64,000 nt of DNA, taken from contig DASVPY010000041.1 of the NCBI GenBank assembly GCA_036389395.1, positions 35,796-99,795 on the forward strand. The letters run 5' to 3'. Position numbers and translations under genes: made by a program. This document shows, one piece after another, positions 61,212 through 64,000 of this stretch (the first letter of the stretch is position 1; each line of letters starts with the position of its first letter). The notes beneath the pieces were generated by a model that was not told the origin of the DNA, did not search any database, and worked only from the letters and a program-made list of their open reading frames with translations. Source of the stretch: QHXQ01 sp036389395. GTDB taxonomy: Bacteria; Acidobacteriota; Blastocatellia; Pyrinomonadales; Pyrinomonadaceae.

Positions 61212-62711
61212 ATGAGGCCAGCCGCGGAAACAACCTTGCGCCAGTCGAAGGTCGTCGAGCGCTACGCGCACTTCTTCGACCGCCCCGAAGTGCGCCTGCG
61301 CTTCCTCAACCACACGCTCACCTTGCAACGCGCGGCGGCTGAGCGGCTCGACCTCTGGCTCGAACGCTTCCCCGCCGTCAAACGCTCCCGCCTCTTCGAG
61401 CGCCACTACGAGCGCCTGCTCGATCTGCTGCTCTACCGCCTGATCGTGCAGGAGATCAACAAGTACCTGCCGGCGAGCGCGGGCGCGCGTTTGCGGCTGC
61501 TGCGCCAGCACAAAGCGCCGCGCGCCGCGCGCGTCTACTTCGGCTTCTACCAGGCGCGCCACGTCTTCCACGCCGCCGCCGTCCTCTTCCTGCTGCTCAC
61601 GCTCTGCGGCGTCTACACCGCGTCCGCCTGGTCTGTCCGCCGCGTCAACGGCTACCTCGCGCGCCGCTACGGCAAGACGATCCAGACGCCCGTGGGCGTC
61701 GCCTACGCGCAGCCCGCGCCGACGGCGCTGCCCGACTACAAGCCGGAGAAGGTCTGGCAGGTCGAGCGCCGCGACGACTACGAGCGCTACAGCAACGGCG
61801 GGCGCATCTCGACCGAGTACGAGACCGACAACCACCCGCGCGCCTTCTACCGCCTGCCGCACGCCGCCGCGGGCGCACCATTGGACAACGCGAGCGCGCA
61901 ACCCTTAGGCGAGTTGCGCCGCGAGCCGGTCGGCATCGTCTACCACACGTCCGAAAGCGATCTGGTCGAGTTCACGGCCGACAACAGCGAGTCCATCGAG
62001 GCGCACACGCGGGGCTTGCTCGCCTACGTGCAGCGCAACCGCTCGTACAACTACTTGATCGACCGCTTCGGCCAAATCTACCGCGTCGTGCGCGACGACC
62101 AGGCGGCGAACCACGCCGGCCACTCCGTCTGGGCCGACCGCGACGGCGTCTACGTCGGCTTAAACGAGAGCTTCATCGGCGTCTGCTTCGAGACGCGCAC
62201 GGACGCGCACGAAGAGGAGCGTCTGACCGAAGCGCAACTAGTCGCCGGCCGGCTGCTCACGCAAATCCTCCGCAGCCGCTACCAGCTCGACGACGCCGAC
62301 TGCACCGTCCACGGCCTCGTCTCCGTCAACCCCGACAACATGCGCATCTGTTACCACCACGACTGGGCGCGCAACTTCCCCTTCGCCGCCTTGGGGCTAT
62401 CGGACAAGTACCAGGTCGCGCCCGCCTCCGTCGCCGAGTTCGGCTTCACCTACGACGACGACGTGATCGCGCAGATCGGCGGCGCGCTCTGGCCCGGCGT
62501 CTTGACGGCCGCCGCCGAGTTCGACCGCCGCGCCGCGGCCGCACGCCTCGCGCCCGACGCCCTGCGCCGGCAGTTGCGCGAGCGCTACCGCCAGCAACTC
62601 AACCTCGCGCGCGGCGCGCGCACGGCGGCCCCGGCCGACGACGAGCGCGCCAGCGCCCAAACGTCCGCGCCCGCCGCCGCCCCCCACCCGGCCGCGCCGG
62701 GCACGGAGTAA
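61212..62711 (+). CDS. PGRP-type N-acetylmuramoyl-L-alanine amidase, membrane-anchored
   Basis: A 499-residue protein. A soluble N-terminal part (1-115) is followed by one membrane helix (about 118-140, FHAAAVLFLLLTLCGVYTA) and an amidase_2/PGRP domain (about 235-400). Putative zinc ligands are the His of IVYHTSESD (about 243) and the His in ICYHHDWARNFP (about 380). The middle reads IDRFGQIYRVVRDDQAANHAGHSVWADRDGVYVGLNESFIGVC. It would cut the amide bond between MurNAc and L-Ala in peptidoglycan. It lies 66 nt after the SPOR gene, suggesting shared work on septal or remodelled wall. No clear ribosome site. Confidence 0.85.
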   Translation: MRPAAETTLRQSKVVERYAHFFDRPEVRLRFLNHTLTLQRAAAERLDLWLERFPAVKRSRLFERHYERLLDLLLYRLIVQEINKYLPASAGARLRLLRQHKAPRAARVYFGFYQARHVFHAAAVLFLLLTLCGVYTASAWSVRRVNGYLARRYGKTIQTPVGVAYAQPAPTALPDYKPEKVWQVERRDDYERYSNGGRISTEYETDNHPRAFYRLPHAAAGAPLDNASAQPLGELRREPVGIVYHTSESDLVEFTADNSESIEAHTRGLLAYVQRNRSYNYLIDRFGQIYRVVRDDQAANHAGHSVWADRDGVYVGLNESFIGVCFETRTDAHEEERLTEAQLVAGRLLTQILRSRYQLDDADCTVHGLVSVNPDNMRICYHHDWARNFPFAALGLSDKYQVAPASVAEFGFTYDDDVIAQIGGALWPGVLTAAAEFDRRAAAARLAPDALRRQLRERYRQQLNLARGARTAAPADDERASAQTSAPAAAPHPAAPGTE

Positions 62712-62776
62712 AAGCCTCACGCCTCGCCGGTTCCGACTTGCGCGCAAGCCAGGGCCGCAGATCAGAAGGTGAACGA

Positions 62777-62800
62777 ACGCCCCGTGCCGCGCGGGGCGAG
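62777..62800 (+). promoter_or_regulatory. GC hairpin in the leader of the actin-like gene
   Basis: CGCCCCG ... CGGGGCG stem between the amidase stop and the actin-like gene. It has no T run; it could act as a processing or weak attenuator hairpin. Confidence 0.35.
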
Positions 62801-62875
62801 ACCCAGAACCGAAAGGGCCGCGTCACGGTTGCCTGCCGCCGCGTCCCCACCCGAACTCAAAAAAAGGAGACAGTC

Positions 62876-63922
62876 ATGGAAGAGAGGAACCAGCCCCAGC
62901 AGGTTAAAGGTGAACAGCAGCAGCCCGCGATGAAGCCCGCCGCCGTCGGCCTCGACATCGGCACGAGCCGCATCGTCGCCGCCGACAGCTCCGACGGGCG
63001 CGCGCCGCGCACCGAGTTGAACGCGTTCGTCACCGTGCCCGCCTCGGACATGATCGAGAACGTGCTCAAGCAGAAGCAGCTCGTCTACGAGCGCAACTGC
63101 AAGCTCATCTACGTCTACGGCAACGACACGGACTTCCTCGCCAGCTTCATGAACGTGGACGCGCGCCGCCCGATGCGCGACGGCCTCTTGAACCCGAACG
63201 AGCAGCACAGCCAGCACATCCTGCAACTGATCGTGCAGCGGCTCGTGCCGCGCGCGCGCCGCAACGAGGTGCTCTACTACAGCGTGCCCGGCAACGGCGA
63301 GGGCGTCAACGGCAAGCTGGTCTACCACCAGGCGGTGTTGAAGAACTTCCTGTCGAGCCTGGGCTACAACGCGAAGCCGTTGAACGAGGGGCAGGCCGTG
63401 GTCTTCTCCGAGTTGCAGGACGAGAACTTCACGGGCATCGGCATCAGCTTCGGCGGCGGCATGTGCAACGTCTCGGTCTCGTTCATGTCCATGCCGATGA
63501 TCACCTTCAGCATCCCGAAGGGCGGCGACTACATTGACCGCAACGTGGCCGAAGTGATGGGCGAGGCCAACTCGACCAAGGTGCGTCTGGAGAAGGAGGA
63601 GAACCTCGACCTCTCGCGCCCGGCGAAAGACGACCTGTCGCGCGCGCTGCACATCTACTACGAGGACGTGCTGCAAACGCTCATCGAGCGGCTGCGCGCC
63701 GAGTTCAGCGCGTCGAGCCAACTGCCCAAGATCGACCGCCCGATGCCGGTGGTGCTGGCGGGCGGCACGGCCAAGCCCGCCGGCTTCAAGCAGAAGTTCG
63801 AGCAGATGCTGGTCGCGGGCGGCGAGTTCCCCATCGAGATTTCCGACGTGCGCCTCGCCAAAGACCCCATGACCGCCACCGCCCGCGGCTGCTACATCGC
63901 CGCCATGTCCGAGACCAAGTAA
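62876..63922 (+). CDS. Actin-like ATPase (MreB/FtsA/PilM-like), family not identified
   Basis: A 348-residue protein of the actin/Hsp70 ATPase fold. The phosphate-1 loop is AVGLDIGTSRIVAADSS (23-39). The phosphate-2 loop is GIGISFGGGMCNVSVSF (about 187-203). The adenosine motif is VVLAGGTAKPAGF (about 291-303). The N-terminus has a Gln-rich, disordered lead (EERNQPQQVKGEQQQPAMK). It is shorter than FtsA or DnaK and has no obvious 1C subdomain. AAGGAG lies 6 nt before the ATG at 62876. It follows a SPOR gene and an amidase, which hints at wall or division function, but this is inference. Confidence 0.8.
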   Translation: MEERNQPQQVKGEQQQPAMKPAAVGLDIGTSRIVAADSSDGRAPRTELNAFVTVPASDMIENVLKQKQLVYERNCKLIYVYGNDTDFLASFMNVDARRPMRDGLLNPNEQHSQHILQLIVQRLVPRARRNEVLYYSVPGNGEGVNGKLVYHQAVLKNFLSSLGYNAKPLNEGQAVVFSELQDENFTGIGISFGGGMCNVSVSFMSMPMITFSIPKGGDYIDRNVAEVMGEANSTKVRLEKEENLDLSRPAKDDLSRALHIYYEDVLQTLIERLRAEFSASSQLPKIDRPMPVVLAGGTAKPAGFKQKFEQMLVAGGEFPIEISDVRLAKDPMTATARGCYIAAMSETK

Positions 63923-63930
63923 AAAAAGTG

Positions 63931-64000
63931 GTCGGTGGGCAGTGGGAAGAGAGTTCAAGGTTCAACGTTCAAGGTTCAAGGTTAGCCGCACCTTGAACCT
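63931..64000. repeat. Foldback repeat R10, 7-nt word TTCAAGG (right arm cut by window edge)
   Basis: TTCAAGG/TTCAACG words in tandem (63954-63982) begin about 30 nt after the actin-like gene stop. The inverted arm ACCTTGAACC starts at 63990 and runs off the edge. Confidence 0.75.

Overview
The window is high-GC bacterial DNA with short intergenic gaps, and every gene looks chromosomal. The best guess is Acidobacteriota, class Blastocatellia. That guess is an inference. It rests on a VWFA-type secreted protein of the kind described mainly in acidobacteria (45.4 kb), a large secreted BNR/BACON/Calx-beta/DUF4214 protein (5.4 kb), secreted HEAT-repeat proteins, and a MurE with the meso-DAP signature DNPR. 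I see no phage, integrase, transposase, rRNA or CRISPR array.

Layout. 0-5 kb: aroC (cut by the left edge), a GlcD-type flavin oxidase and uvrB, all on the minus strand. 5.4-9 kb: one large secreted multidomain protein. 9-19 kb, minus strand: two AMIN-like/TM/HEAT proteins, an OmpR-type response regulator and a secreted M1 aminopeptidase. 19-24 kb, plus strand: purC, cvpA, a tiny Fis-type HTH gene, a 570-bp array of degenerate 21-nt units, then a CIRCE-controlled groES-groEL operon. 24.3 kb: tRNA-Gly(CCC). 24-28 kb: GH1 and GH43 glycosidases. 28-32 kb: a peroxidase-like gene and arsS of arsenosugar biosynthesis, with redox genes nearby. 32-38 kb: a class V aminotransferase, a LysA-type decarboxylase with an APC permease, and murE. 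38-45 kb: an unusual D-aminoacylase relative, a membrane glycosyltransferase-like protein, GH20 hexosaminidase and a SIS sugar isomerase. 45-55 kb: the VWFA protein, then secreted proteins that share modules, one interrupted by an in-frame TGA, with a PQQ-type sugar dehydrogenase and a CBS protein among them. 55-64 kb: a radical SAM protein, a GGDEF-EAL/PilZ pair, and a cell-envelope cluster of zinc ribbon-SPOR, PGRP-type amidase and actin-like ATPase.

Two non-coding patterns stand out. First, at least ten intergenic elements are built from short tandem words (usually 7 nt, different at each locus) arranged as two inverted arms. Most sit directly after stop codons, and two of them supply the stop codon. 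Second, the 21-nt array upstream of groES has a period of two helical turns, contains internal dyads, and ends next to the promoter. Several promoters have recognisable sigma70 boxes (purC, M1 peptidase, tRNA-Gly, murE, groES and the 50.4 kb operon).

Many long antisense reading frames exist because of the GC-rich third codon positions. I treated these as shadows.
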